Assembly: GCA_963824705.1 (NCBI GenBank)
Contig: CAWGQE010000003.1
Location: 806,001-870,000 of the forward strand
Length of the DNA stretch: 64,000 nt
Direction of reading: 5' to 3'
From: VRUE01 sp963824705
Lineage (GTDB): Bacteria; Actinomycetota; Thermoleophilia; Solirubrobacterales; 70-9
A program made the position numbers and the translations under genes. Below, in pieces: positions 1 to 7,840 of the stretch (its first letter is position 1; every line of letters starts with the position of its first letter). The notes beneath the pieces were generated by a model that ran no database searches, had not been told where the DNA came from, and saw only the letters and a list, made by a program, of their open reading frames with translations.

Positions 1-477
1 CCGCCGGGCCTCGGGTCGGGGCAGGGGGCGAAAGCGGCCGAGGTCGGGGCCGCAGGGCAGGACCGCGGAGCCGGGCACGGGGGGGAGGCCCGGCCTGTCG
101 TCCTCGGGCCCGAAGAGCGCACCCGAGACGGCGGCGACGAGATCGGCGCGCCAGGCGATGCGCCGCGAGAGCGGGCCGACCACGGGATGGCGCACGTCGG
201 TGCCATGGAAGGTGACGACCAGCGGCCGGGCGCCGGCAAGCAGCGCCGACCAAGCGGTCAGTCCGTAGTGGACGTGGACGAGATCGAAGCTCTCGCGGCG
301 CAGCAATCGCCGCAGGCGCAGCGCGGCGGGGATGTAGTGACTGGAGCCACGGGGAAAGCTGAACACGTCGACGTCGACGCCTAGGCGGCGGATCTCCTCG
401 ACCTGGTCGCGCACCCACCGGCCCCGCTGTGGCGCGGCTGCATCCGGAACGAAGTTGGTGACTACCAGCACCCGCAT
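1..477 (-). CDS. Glycosyltransferase family 4, N-terminal part (runs off the window)
   Basis: The first 159 codons of a minus-strand gene are present; the rest lies left of the window. The product begins MRVLVVTNFVPDAAAPQRG and continues with segments typical of the N-terminal Rossmann domain of GT-B retaining glycosyltransferases: a wrapped start strand, then FDLVHVHYGLTAW, then LVVTFHGTDVRHP, where the HG(T/S)D motif lines the acceptor site. Such enzymes transfer a sugar from a nucleotide donor during glycan, glycolipid or glycoprotein synthesis. The donor-binding C-terminal half with the EX7E motif is missing, so donor and acceptor cannot be guessed. The ATG at 477 is supported by a TACGCT -10-like box ending 9 nt upstream. 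Confidence 0.85.
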   Translation of the reverse strand, partial: MRVLVVTNFVPDAAAPQRGRWVRDQVEEIRRLGVDVDVFSFPRGSSHYIPAALRLRRLLRRESFDLVHVHYGLTAWSALLAGARPLVVTFHGTDVRHPVVGPLSRRIAWRADLVAAVSGALFGPEDDRPGLPPVPGSAVLPCGPDLGRFRPLPRPEARR

Positions 478-486
478 CGGCCGCTG

Positions 487-492
487 AGCGTA
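487..492 (-). promoter_or_regulatory. -10-like element of the glycosyltransferase gene
   Basis: TACGCT on the minus strand ends 9 nt before the ATG at 477, the spacing seen at many genes in this window and consistent with a very short or absent 5' leader. Confidence 0.4.
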
Positions 493-618
493 CCCGCCCC
501 GGCGCCGGTGGCTGCTTGTGACCGACTTTTGACATTTCGGCCGCAGAGTTGGCCCATTTACGTCTAGATCCGTGACGCGCGGCCTTGGAGCATCGGGGCA
601 AATCCAAAGGAGGCTTCG

Positions 619-867
619 ATGATCTACGCGCTGATGGGTATCGCACACGCCGCGATCGAGTGGCGAGTGCGGGCGATCCGGGCTCTGGCCGGTGGCGAGC
701 GGGGGCAGGGCACGGTCGAGTACGTCGGCCTGATCCTGCTCGTCTCGTTGCTGATGGTCGGGATGGTCGCCGCGATGAAGGGGTACTCAGGCAAACAGGG
801 GACCGAGCTCGCCGACGTGATCGTCAACAAGATCAAGGAGGCGGTCGACAAGGTGGCTTTCAAATGA
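619..867 (+). CDS. Flp-like (type IVb) pilin, 82 aa
   Basis: Small pilin-like protein. After a 30-residue leader it has the prepilin signature GERGQGTVEYVGLILLVSLL: a Gly-Gln cleavage point, Glu at position +5 of the mature protein and a following hydrophobic helix, as in Flp/TadA-type pilins. Maturation would need a TadV-like prepilin peptidase and assembly a Tad secretion system; neither is in the window, so this is an orphan pilin gene here. The start is set by a strong Shine-Dalgarno (AAAGGAGG, 606-613) 5 nt before ATG. A TTGACA hexamer at 529-534 may belong to its promoter, but no clear -10 is at the right distance. The gene is followed by a hairpin at 878-904. Confidence 0.82.
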   Translation: MIYALMGIAHAAIEWRVRAIRALAGGERGQGTVEYVGLILLVSLLMVGMVAAMKGYSGKQGTELADVIVNKIKEAVDKVAFK

Positions 868-877
868 GGGTGGAGGA

Positions 878-904
878 GGGGCGGCTCGCTGTGCGGGCCG
901 CCCC
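878..904 (+). terminator. Hairpin after the pilin gene, probable terminator
   Basis: Perfect 8-bp stem GGGGCGGC/GCCGCCCC with an 11-nt loop, 11 nt after the pilin stop and followed by GTTCGTT. There is no long U tract, so it may instead stabilise the mRNA 3' end. Confidence 0.5.
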
Positions 905-977
905 GTTCGTTGCCCCCGCGACGCATCCGAACGGGTCTCAAGGACGCGGTGCGGGGATGGCGACCGACGCTAGGCTT

Positions 978-994
978 ATGCTGTATTCCAGCAT
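978..994 (+). promoter_or_regulatory. Palindrome over the vapB start, probable VapBC operator
   Basis: ATGCTG (978-983), 5-nt centre TATTC, CAGCAT (989-994): a perfect 6-bp inverted repeat that overlaps the vapB start codon and a TATGCT -10-like hexamer at 977-982. VapB-VapC complexes usually repress their own promoter by binding such palindromes. Binding here would block both promoter and start. Function is inferred from position. Confidence 0.5.
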
Positions 995-1229
995 GAAGCA
1001 TCGAACCCAGCTATATCTTGACGAGGGCCAGTACCGCTGGCTGCGGCAGCGAGCGGGCAAGTCCGGCAGCATCGCCGCGGTGGTGCGCGAGTTGATCGAC
1101 GCCGAGCGCGGCCGGCTCGCCGATCCCGCCGGCGACCCACTGCTTCGCTTCCTCGTCGACGAGGCGCCTGGGAAGGGTCGCGAGGGCACGAGTGTGAGCA
1201 CGCTGGACCGCGACCTCTACGGCTCATGA
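993..1229 (+). CDS. vapB: VapB-type antitoxin, 78 aa
   Basis: Predicted antitoxin of a type II toxin-antitoxin pair. The N-terminus MKHRTQLYLDEGQYRWLRQR is typical of ribbon-helix-helix antitoxins, where the first strand forms the DNA-binding sheet, followed by two helices (about residues 13-45) and a flexible acidic tail that would wrap the toxin. The frame is open further upstream, with ATGs at 957 and 978, but the ribbon-helix-helix fold starts at the ATG at 993. The stop overlaps the start of the next gene by 4 nt (ATGA), giving translational coupling and the antitoxin-first order expected for VapBC. Confidence 0.8.
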   Translation: MKHRTQLYLDEGQYRWLRQRAGKSGSIAAVVRELIDAERGRLADPAGDPLLRFLVDEAPGKGREGTSVSTLDRDLYGS

Positions 1230-1639
1230 GGTCGGTCTTCGTCGACACCAGCGCGTTCGTCGCGCTGCGCAACGAATCGGAGGCCGAGCACGAGCGGGCG
1301 CGGGCGGCGTTGGCGAGTCTGATCGAGGCCGGCGCGACGCTCTTCACCTCCAACTACGTCTTCGCCGAGACCTACACGGCGCTGCTGGTCAGGGTCGGGC
1401 GCGAGGAGGCGATCGAATGGGGTCGCCGCTTTCGGGCCGGCGAGGCGATCGAGCTGGTGCGGTTGGAGCCCGACGTGGAGGACGAGGCCTGGCAGATCCT
1501 CGAGCGCCATCGCGACAAGCAGTGGAGCTACGTCGACGCGACTTCCTTCGCCCTGATTGAGCGCGACGGCGGCGGTGAGGCGTTCGCCCTCGATGCGCAC
1601 TTCGCCCAGCGTGGGCTGCGCGTGTGGCCGGAGGCGTGA
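1226..1639 (+). CDS. vapC: VapC-type PIN-domain toxin, 137 aa
   Basis: PIN-domain ribonuclease, the toxin of the pair. The N-terminus MRSVFVDTSAFVALRNESE has the first catalytic Asp in the VDTSA motif. Further acidic residues follow in order: Glu in NYVFAETYTALL near residue 50, Asp in WSYVDATSFALIE near 100, and Asp in AFALDAHFA near 122. These coordinate Mg2+ or Mn2+ for RNA cleavage in the family. The length fits VapC. The ATG overlaps the vapB stop by 4 nt. The target RNA cannot be told from sequence. Confidence 0.9.
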   Translation: MRSVFVDTSAFVALRNESEAEHERARAALASLIEAGATLFTSNYVFAETYTALLVRVGREEAIEWGRRFRAGEAIELVRLEPDVEDEAWQILERHRDKQWSYVDATSFALIERDGGGEAFALDAHFAQRGLRVWPEA

Positions 1640-1681
1640 GTCTCGGTGCCAAGACCGGCAGGCTCATGACAGACTCGCGGC

Positions 1682-2407
1682 ATGCCAGCCTCGCGTAGCT
1701 ACGACCGTGCTCCGGCCGACATCCGGCCGATCGACATCGACCCCGGCTTCGTTGCCAGTGCCGACGGCTCGGCGCTGATCTCGATCGGCAAAACCAGGGT
1801 GATCTGCACCGCCTCGGTCAACGAGAGCGTGCCGAAGTGGATGGGGGGCCGGGGCAAAGGCTGGGTCACCGCCGAGTACTCGATGCTGCCCGCCTCGACC
1901 GGCGACCGCAAGGCGCGCGACATCTCGCGCGGCAAGCAGGACGGCCGCGGGGTCGAGATCCAGCGGCTGATCGGCCGTTCGCTGCGGGTCGTGGTCGACT
2001 TCAAGGCGCTGGGCGAACGCAGCGTCTACGTCGACTGCGACGTGCTCGAAGCAGATGGCGGCACCCGTTGCGCGGCGATCACCGGCGGCTACGTGGCGCT
2101 GCGCCTTGCCTTGCAGAAGCTGCTCGACGCGAACAAGATCGAGACGATGCCGCTGACCGGATCGGTCGCTGCCGTAAGCGTCGGCATGGTCGACGGGCGG
2201 GCGCTCTGCGACCTCGATTACGGCGAGGACTCGCGCGCCGAGGTCGACGCGAACGTGGTGATGACCGGCGACGGCGGCCTGGTCGAGGTGCAGGCGACCG
2301 CGGAGCGGACGCCGCTCTCGCGCGCCTCGCTCGACGAGCTGCTGGGGCTCGCCGAGATGGGCATCTCGCGACTGCGCCAGGTGCAGGAGCGGGTAGCTGG
2401 CGCCTGA
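1682..2407 (+). CDS. rph: Ribonuclease PH, 241 aa
   Basis: Phosphorolytic 3'-5' exoribonuclease that trims tRNA 3' ends. Full length. It has the family's conserved segments: RPIDIDPGF near the N-terminus, GRGKGWVTAEYSMLPAS with the RNA-contacting Arg/Lys, GRSLRVVVDFKALGERSVYVDCDVL, and DLDYGEDSRAEVDANVVM toward the C-terminus. RNase PH works as a hexamer with phosphate as co-substrate. It is followed after 9 nt by rdgB, an rph-rdgB pairing common in bacteria, and both may be co-transcribed with the cation transporter. Confidence 0.95.
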   Translation: MPASRSYDRAPADIRPIDIDPGFVASADGSALISIGKTRVICTASVNESVPKWMGGRGKGWVTAEYSMLPASTGDRKARDISRGKQDGRGVEIQRLIGRSLRVVVDFKALGERSVYVDCDVLEADGGTRCAAITGGYVALRLALQKLLDANKIETMPLTGSVAAVSVGMVDGRALCDLDYGEDSRAEVDANVVMTGDGGLVEVQATAERTPLSRASLDELLGLAEMGISRLRQVQERVAGA

Positions 2408-2416
2408 GAGCCTCTT

Positions 2417-3016
2417 TTGATCTTCGCCACGGGCAATAAGCACAAGCTGCGCGAGATGCGCGAACTGCTGCCCGGGGTCGAGTTGGAGCCGTTGCCGGAA
2501 GGGGTCGAGCTACCGCCGGAGGATGGCGACAGCTTCGCCGCGATCGCCCTCGACAAGGCGCGGGCGGCGCACGAGGCGACGGGCGAGGCGACGATCGCCG
2601 ACGACTCGGGGATCGGCGCGGTGGCGCTTGGCGGCCGCCCCGGGATCCACTCGGCGCGCTACGGCGGTGAGGGCGCCAGCGACGAGGAGAACCTGGAAAA
2701 GCTGCTGCGCGAGGTCGCCGCGGCCGGCGAGGAGCGGGGCGCCTACTACGTCTGCGCGCTGGCGCTGATCGAAGACGATGGCTCCGAGCACGTCTTCGAG
2801 GCCCGTTGCGACGGTCGCCTGATCGAGAGCGCCCGCGGCGAGGGTGGCTTTGGCTACGACCCGGCCTTCGTCCCCGACGCCACCGGCCCCGACGATCCCC
2901 GCACCTACTCCGAGATCAGCCAGGCGGAGAAGAACGAGATCAGCCACCGCGGTCGCGCCGCGAGGCTCTTGGCTCGGCACCTGAGCGCCGGCGGTGCGGC
3001 GCCGGCGGGAAGATGA
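2417..3016 (+). CDS. rdgB: XTP/dITP pyrophosphatase (RdgB/HAM1), 199 aa
   Basis: House-cleaning nucleotide pyrophosphatase that hydrolyses deaminated purine nucleotides (dITP, XTP) to monophosphates, keeping them out of DNA and RNA. Signature segments: FATGNKHKLREM at the N-terminus (nucleotide/phosphate loop), IADDSGIGAVALGGRPGIHSARYGG (metal-binding Asp pair and base pocket), GEGGFGYDPAFVP, and SHRGRAARLL near the C-terminus. The start is TTG at 2417, the only plausible one since the same frame carries the rph stop 9 nt upstream. It overlaps the next gene by 4 nt (ATGA). Confidence 0.93.
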   Translation: MIFATGNKHKLREMRELLPGVELEPLPEGVELPPEDGDSFAAIALDKARAAHEATGEATIADDSGIGAVALGGRPGIHSARYGGEGASDEENLEKLLREVAAAGEERGAYYVCALALIEDDGSEHVFEARCDGRLIESARGEGGFGYDPAFVPDATGPDDPRTYSEISQAEKNEISHRGRAARLLARHLSAGGAAPAGR

Positions 3017-3921
3017 TCCGCACCAAAAGCGGCGCGGCGGCGCTTTCGATCGCCTCCAACCTAGTCCTGATCGCGATCAAGCTGGCCGCCGGGGCGATCA
3101 CCGGCTCGATCGCGATCGTCACCGAGGCGGTCCACTCGCTGATCGACCTGGTTGCCTCGGTCATCGCCTTCGTCTCGGTGCGCAAGGCGGGCGAGCCGGC
3201 CGACGCCGACCACCCCTACGGTCACGAGAAGGTCGAGAGCCTGGCGGCGGCAATCGAGGGAATGCTGATCTTGGTCGGAGCCGGGATCATCGTCTTCGAG
3301 GCGACCCACCGGCTGGTGGTCGGGTCCCAGGTCGAGGCCCTCGGCGTCGGCATGGCCGTGATGGGCTTCTCGGTCCTTGCCAACCTGGTCGTCTCCACGG
3401 TCCTCTCACGGCGGGCGAAAGAGGACGACTCTCCGGCCCTGGAGGCCGACGCGGCGCACCTGCGCACCGATGCCCTCACCTCGGCCGGCGTCCTCGTCGG
3501 CCTCGCGCTGGTTCAGATCACCGGCATCGTCGCCTTCGACTCGATCACCGCCCTGGTCGTGGCCGCGGCGATCGTCACCGCCGGCCTGAGGATCCTGCGC
3601 CGCTCCTCCGGCGTGCTGATCGACGAAGCGCTGCCCGACGACGAGATGGACCGGATCGAGGCGGCGATTGCCGCGGCCCGCACCGAGGAGGTCGCCGGCT
3701 ACCACAAGCTGCGCGCCCGCCGCGCCGGCAGCCGTCGCTACATCGACTTCCACGTGCAGTACCGCTCGGGGACCAGCCTCGAGCGGGCCCATGAGCTCGC
3801 CCACCAGATGCGCGGCGAGATCGAGGCTGAAATTCGCCGCGCCGACGTCCTGATCCACGTCGAGCCCGAGACCTCCCTCCGCAAGCCCGAAGGCGACGAG
3901 GGCCCGTATCGCGCCGGTTGA
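3013..3921 (+). CDS. Cation diffusion facilitator family transporter, 302 aa
   Basis: Inner-membrane proton-coupled exporter of divalent metals (Zn, Fe, Mn, Co class). About six hydrophobic helices in residues 1-200 are followed by a cytoplasmic ferredoxin-like domain with YIDFHVQYRSG and a final ADVLIHVEPE strand. The metal-site motifs are visible: HSLIDLVAS in helix 2, DADHPYGHEKVE between helices 2 and 3, and HLRTDALTSAGVL in helix 5 (HxxxD pattern). The length is normal. The ATG is fixed by the 4-nt overlap with rdgB. Metal preference is unknown. Confidence 0.93.
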   Translation: MIRTKSGAAALSIASNLVLIAIKLAAGAITGSIAIVTEAVHSLIDLVASVIAFVSVRKAGEPADADHPYGHEKVESLAAAIEGMLILVGAGIIVFEATHRLVVGSQVEALGVGMAVMGFSVLANLVVSTVLSRRAKEDDSPALEADAAHLRTDALTSAGVLVGLALVQITGIVAFDSITALVVAAAIVTAGLRILRRSSGVLIDEALPDDEMDRIEAAIAAARTEEVAGYHKLRARRAGSRRYIDFHVQYRSGTSLERAHELAHQMRGEIEAEIRRADVLIHVEPETSLRKPEGDEGPYRAG

Positions 3922-3937
3922 ACTAGGAGGCGGCGGT

Positions 3938-4087
3938 TTACGGCGAAGGCAGCAGATTGACCGCGGCGGCGAGGCCGACGGCGATCACCGTGACCGTGTA
4001 GCCGGTGTAGCCGCTGATCGCGAAGAGCACGGCCGCGATCGCGCAGATGGCGACGACGGTGATCCAGGAAGCGCGGGCCAGGGACAC
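3938..4087 (-). CDS. Small membrane protein, 49 aa, unknown function
   Basis: Short minus-strand frame from GTG at 4087 to TAA at 3938. The product starts MSLARASWITVVAICAIAAV and is almost wholly hydrophobic, two helices separated by SGYTGYT, with a short polar end LLPSP. It lies convergent to the cation transporter (16-nt gap) and divergent from the gene at 4109, with 21 nt between the two starts. Nothing identifies its job. A two-helix hairpin with a clean stop that exactly fills the gap argues for a real gene. Confidence 0.5.
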   Translation of the reverse strand: MSLARASWITVVAICAIAAVLFAISGYTGYTVTVIAVGLAAAVNLLPSP

Positions 4088-4095
4088 GGGGCCGG

Positions 4096-4101
4096 TATTT
4101 T
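4096..4101 (+). promoter_or_regulatory. -10-like element for the Roadblock gene
   Basis: TATTTT ends 7 nt before ATG 4109, the distance at which transcription would begin at the start codon. Its complement also lies in the gap upstream of the divergent small gene. Confidence 0.45.
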
Positions 4102-4108
4102 GGCCGAG

Positions 4109-4507
4109 ATGCCCGACGATGCCGCGACCGGGGTTGTTTCAGGCGATGCCGCCGAGGGCGCTCTCGCCTACCTGACCGAGATGTCGCTCGACCTGCGCGG
4201 GGCCGCGATCCTCGACGCCGATGGTGTCGTTCTGGCCGCCAGCAGCGATTCGGGGCACTGGCGGGAGGGTGCGGCGGCGCTGTTCGAGGCCGCCGATCGC
4301 GCCGACGGCGAGCCGGTCGAGCAGGTCCACATCGGCACCGAGCAGGGTGAGGTCTTCGCCCTGCGCCACGCCGGGCTGGCGGCGGTTGCGGTGACGGAGC
4401 GCTTCGCGCTGGCCTCGCTGGCCTTCTTCGACATGCGCGCGGTGTTGCGCGACCTGTCCGCCGGTGGCGACGGGCGAGCGGGGGAGGCGAGGTCCGATGC
4501 CGCCTAA
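4109..4507 (+). CDS. Roadblock/LC7-like domain protein, 132 aa
   Basis: Small soluble alpha/beta protein. ALAYLTEMSLDLRGAAILDADGVVLAASSDSGHW, then an alanine-rich helix and HIGTEQGEVFALRHAGLAAVAVTERFALASLAFFDMRAVLRDL, match the five-stranded Roadblock/LC7 layout found in bacterial regulators of small GTPases and in gliding or cell-polarity proteins. Recognition is by fold pattern, not by a catalytic motif. ATG 4109 is preferred to the in-frame TTG at 4100 because a TATTTT box ends 7 nt upstream. It overlaps the next gene by 11 nt. Confidence 0.55.
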   Translation: MPDDAATGVVSGDAAEGALAYLTEMSLDLRGAAILDADGVVLAASSDSGHWREGAAALFEAADRADGEPVEQVHIGTEQGEVFALRHAGLAAVAVTERFALASLAFFDMRAVLRDLSAGGDGRAGEARSDAA

Positions 4508-4721
4508 GCCGCACCGAGTCCTCCTCGATCGGGTCTCCGGCTACGCCGACGAGGCCGCCGCCTACATGCGCCGTCGGCGCGCCTCGCGCCGCCCCTTCGC
4601 CCGCCTCTATTACAAGGGCGGGCGCGCCGCGGATCACGCCGGCGACTCGGCGGTGGGCGGCGAGCTCTTCGTCGCCGCCGGCAGGCTGATCGAGGTCGCC
4701 GGAAAGAAGCCGAAGCAGTGA
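4497..4721 (+). CDS. Small basic protein, 74 aa, unknown function
   Basis: Hypothetical protein overlapping the gene before it by 11 nt and tldD after it by 4 nt, so almost certainly part of one operon. It is basic (RRRRASRRPFARLYYKGG), with an Ala/Gly-rich C-terminal half and no membrane segment or cysteine motif. The tight coupling to tldD is the only functional hint. Confidence 0.6.
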   Translation: MPPKPHRVLLDRVSGYADEAAAYMRRRRASRRPFARLYYKGGRAADHAGDSAVGGELFVAAGRLIEVAGKKPKQ

Positions 4722-6112
4722 GCCCGGGAGCCGAGCTGCTCGACCCGACGGTCGCCGAGCGGGTCATCGCCCGCGCCCTCGCCCACGGCGGCGAGTTTGC
4801 CGAGGTCTTCGCCGAACGGCGCAGCGGCCTGACCCTGGCGATTGACGAGTCGCGGATCGAGTCGGTGCAGAGCGGCGCCGAAGAGGGAGCCGGGGTGCGG
4901 GTGCTGAGTGGCGGCACGACCTACTTCGCCCACGTCGACGGCCTCGACCCCGCCGACATCGAACGGGCAGCCGACGAGGCGGCTGCGGCGCTGCGTGGCG
5001 ATCGCGCCGAGCCGCGACCTTTGAGTGCTCAGCAGAGGAGCCCGCAGCCGATCGAGCGCCCGCCGGGCGACGTCCCTGCCGCGCGCAAGGCGGAGCTGTT
5101 GCGCGAGCTGGACGAACGCGCCCGCTCGGCTGGTGGCGAGATAGCTCAGGCGATGGCCTCCTACGGCGAGGCGCGACGCGAGGTCGCCGTCGCCAACTCC
5201 ACCGGCCTGCTCAGCGGCGACGATCGCACCCGGGTGCGGATCGGCGCCCAGGTCGTCGCCCGCCGCGGCGACAGGGTCGAGACCGGGGCCGAGACGCTCG
5301 GCGGGCACCGTGGCTTCGAGCTCTTCGACGACGACCCCGCCGCGATCGCCGCCAGCGCCGCTCGCAAGGCACTCGTCCTGCTCGACGCCGGCCCGGCGCC
5401 CACCGGCTCGATGCCCGTCGTGGTCGGCGGCGGCTTCGGCGGCGTCCTCTTCCACGAGATGACCGGGCACGGGCTCGAGGCCGACCACGTGCAGAAGGGC
5501 GCCAGCGTCTACGCCGGCAAGCTCGGCGAGGCGGTCGCCCAGCCCTTGCTCACCGCCTATGACGACGGCCGCATGCCGGGGGAGTGGGGGAGCGACGCGA
5601 TCGACGACGAGGGAGCGCCGACCCAGAAGACCAAGGTGATCGAGGACGGTCGTCTGATCGCCTTCCTCTACGACCGCCAGAGCGCCGAGCGCGATGGCGC
5701 CCCCCAGACCGGCAACGGTCGTCGCGAGAGCTTCCGCTACCTGCCGATCCCACGCATGACCAACACCTACATCGCCCCCGGCGAGGCCGAGCCGGAGGCG
5801 ATCATCGCCGACGTCGAGCAGGGCTTCTACGCCGTCTCCTTCGCCGGTGGACAGGTCGACCCGGCGACCGGCGATTTCGTCTTCGGCGTCAACGAGGGCT
5901 ACCTGATCGAGGCCGGCAAGGTGACTCGCCCGTGCCGCGGGGCCACCTTGGTCGGCAACTGCCTGCAGGCGCTGGCCGCGATCGACGCCGTCGGCAACGA
6001 CTTCTGGATGAAGACCGGGATGTGCGGCAAGGGCGGCCAGAAAGTGCCCGTCGGCACCGGCCAGGGACACGTCCGGATCGCCTCGATGACGGTGGGAGGG
6101 ACGCAGGCGTGA
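4718..6112 (+). CDS. tldD: TldD metalloprotease subunit, 464 aa
   Basis: Zinc protease half of the TldD/TldE heterodimer, which degrades unfolded peptides and in some bacteria matures ribosomally made peptides such as microcin B17 or releases the CcdA antitoxin. The key motif is HEMTGHGLEADHV near residue 250 (HExxxH, zinc binding). It is followed by the conserved tail NEGYLIEAGKVTRPCRGATLVGN and FWMKTGMCGKGGQKVPVGTGQGHVRI, whose Cys provides the third ligand in the family. The GTG start overlaps the upstream stop by 4 nt; the stop overlaps tldE by 4 nt. The peptide substrate here is unknown. Confidence 0.95.
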   Translation: MSPGAELLDPTVAERVIARALAHGGEFAEVFAERRSGLTLAIDESRIESVQSGAEEGAGVRVLSGGTTYFAHVDGLDPADIERAADEAAAALRGDRAEPRPLSAQQRSPQPIERPPGDVPAARKAELLRELDERARSAGGEIAQAMASYGEARREVAVANSTGLLSGDDRTRVRIGAQVVARRGDRVETGAETLGGHRGFELFDDDPAAIAASAARKALVLLDAGPAPTGSMPVVVGGGFGGVLFHEMTGHGLEADHVQKGASVYAGKLGEAVAQPLLTAYDDGRMPGEWGSDAIDDEGAPTQKTKVIEDGRLIAFLYDRQSAERDGAPQTGNGRRESFRYLPIPRMTNTYIAPGEAEPEAIIADVEQGFYAVSFAGGQVDPATGDFVFGVNEGYLIEAGKVTRPCRGATLVGNCLQALAAIDAVGNDFWMKTGMCGKGGQKVPVGTGQGHVRIASMTVGGTQA

Positions 6113-7464
6113 GCGACCTCGCCGAGTTGGCCGCGAGCGCGGTCGAGCGTGCCGTCGCGGCGGGGGCCGGTGATGCGGAGGCTTACACCAGCGAAGCGGA
6201 GAACCGCGAGGTCCGGGTTCACGGCGGCGAGGTCGAGAGCCTGACGGCGGCCACCCAGCGCGGCCTCGGCCTGCGCGTCTGGATCGGCGGGCGGGTCGGC
6301 TACGGCTTCGGGACCGACCTCTCGTCCACCGGAATAGAGGCAATCGCCGAGCGTGCCGTCGAGGCCGGCCGTGTCGCCGACGAGGACGAGTTCGCCGGCC
6401 CCCCCGGCGATGGCGGAGAGGCTCCGGCTCTGGCCGGCTTGAGCGACGTCTCGCGGGCCGAGTGGTCTCCCGCCCAGATCGCCGACCTGGCCTTGGCCGT
6501 GGAGCGGACGGCGCTGCAGTCCGACGCCAGAATCGCCGCGGTCGAGCAGGCCGTCTACTTCGACAGCGCCGAGCGCGTCGCGATCGCCGCCTCCTCCGCG
6601 CCGGGAGGCGAGTACGAGACGACGAGCTGTTACGCCTATCTGCAGGCCCTGGCGGAGGGGGAGGACGGTCGTGAGACCGGGCTCGGCTTCGGCCTTGCAC
6701 GGGGCCCGGCGGGGCTCGACCCGGTCGCGATCGGTCGCGAGGGCGCCGAGCGCGCCACCGAGATGATCGGTTCTTCGAAGCCGGCCTCGCGCACCTGCCC
6801 GGTGGTGCTCGACCCGACCGTCGCGGCCAGCTTCGTCGGACTGCTCGGCCGTGCGGCCGGCGCCGACGCGGTGCAGCGCGGACGCTCGCCGCTCGCCGGG
6901 CGGCTCGGCGAGGAGGTCGCCGCCGAGGCCTTCGTATTGAGCGACGATGGCCTCGACCCGGAAGGCTTCGCCACGGCGCCGGTCGATGCCGAGGGGGCCC
7001 CGCGCCGGCGCACCGCGCTGATCGAGGCCGGCCGCCTGCAGACCTACCTCTACGACTCCTACGCCGCTCGCCGCGGCGGCGCGCTGACCACGGGCAACGC
7101 GGGGCGCTCCGGCTACCGCTCGCCGCCGGGCGTGTCGGCATCCAACCTGATCGTCGGCCCGGGCACGGCGAGCCTCGAGCAGCTTCTGCGCGAGGCGGGG
7201 GACGGCGTCTACATCAACGACGTCGCCGGCCTTCACTCCGGAGTCAACCCGGTCACCGGCGTTTTCTCGGTGGGCGCCTCGGGGCGGGCGATCGGCGATG
7301 GGACTCTGGGCGAGCCGCTGCGCGAGTTCACGATCGCCAGCGACCTGGTCGCGATGCTCCGCGCTGTGCTTGCCGCCGGGTCGGAGTCGCGCTGGGTGCC
7401 CTTCGGAGGCTCGGTCAGCACTCCACCCTTGCTGATCGGCGAGATGACGGTCAGCGGATCCTGA
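6109..7464 (+). CDS. pmbA: TldE/PmbA subunit, 451 aa
   Basis: Non-catalytic partner of TldD. It shares the TldD fold, including a VRVHGGEVESLTAATQRGLGLRVWIGGRVGYG N-terminal block and a C-terminal GVYINDVAGLHSGVNPVTGVFSVGASGRAIGDG block, but has no HExxxH motif, as expected for TldE. The GTG start overlaps the tldD stop by 4 nt, so the two subunits are translationally coupled. Full length for the family (about 450 aa). Confidence 0.93.
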   Translation: MSDLAELAASAVERAVAAGAGDAEAYTSEAENREVRVHGGEVESLTAATQRGLGLRVWIGGRVGYGFGTDLSSTGIEAIAERAVEAGRVADEDEFAGPPGDGGEAPALAGLSDVSRAEWSPAQIADLALAVERTALQSDARIAAVEQAVYFDSAERVAIAASSAPGGEYETTSCYAYLQALAEGEDGRETGLGFGLARGPAGLDPVAIGREGAERATEMIGSSKPASRTCPVVLDPTVAASFVGLLGRAAGADAVQRGRSPLAGRLGEEVAAEAFVLSDDGLDPEGFATAPVDAEGAPRRRTALIEAGRLQTYLYDSYAARRGGALTTGNAGRSGYRSPPGVSASNLIVGPGTASLEQLLREAGDGVYINDVAGLHSGVNPVTGVFSVGASGRAIGDGTLGEPLREFTIASDLVAMLRAVLAAGSESRWVPFGGSVSTPPLLIGEMTVSGS

Positions 7465-7561
7465 GCCGCTCGGGGCGAATTCGAGGCCCAGAGCCGACTT
7501 ACGCCCGCCGTCGCTGTTAGATTGCCGCCCGACCTCAACGACCCGACGGAGGAGCTTCGAC

Positions 7562-7840
7562 GTGACCAAGGCTGAATTTCTCGATCAACTGGCATCGGAT
7601 GAGCGTGTGGGCAGCAAGAAGGGCGCGAGCGATGCCCTCGACGCGGTGCTCGAGACGATCACCGAGACCCTGAGCGGCGGCGGCGAGGTCAGCTTCACCG
7701 GCTTCGGCAAATTCCACGTCGCCGAGCGCGGTCCGCGCCAGGGCGTCAATCCACGCACCGGCGAGCGGATCACGATCCCGGGCGGCAAGGTCCCCCGCTT
7801 CTCCGCCGGATCGGCGCTGAAGGCCAAGGTCAAGGGCTGA
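7562..7840 (+). CDS. hup: HU-family DNA-binding protein, 92 aa
   Basis: Histone-like nucleoid protein. MTKAEFLDQLASDERVGSKKGASDALDAVLETITETLSGG forms the helical dimer core; VSFTGFGKFHVAERGPRQGVNPRTGERITIPG is the beta-arm that bends DNA, with the conserved RxGxNPxTGE tip; VPRFSAGSALKAKV closes the fold. It lacks the long basic tail of mycobacterial HupB. The GTG start has a strong Shine-Dalgarno (GGAGGAG) about 7 nt upstream. A TAGATT -10-like box at 7518-7523 would give a leader of about 30 nt, unlike the leaderless genes around it. Confidence 0.95.
   Translation: MTKAEFLDQLASDERVGSKKGASDALDAVLETITETLSGGGEVSFTGFGKFHVAERGPRQGVNPRTGERITIPGGKVPRFSAGSALKAKVKG

Noticed and set aside
585..1229. 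Long frame spanning the pilin region and vapB as one 214-aa protein
   Set aside because: The first two thirds overlap the pilin gene out of frame and have no fold-like pattern; the ribbon-helix-helix antitoxin starts at 993.
4634..7141. 835-codon minus-strand open frame opposite tldD and tldE
   Set aside because: Arg/Pro-rich composition typical of the complement of G+C-rich genes, and both plus-strand genes are strongly supported.
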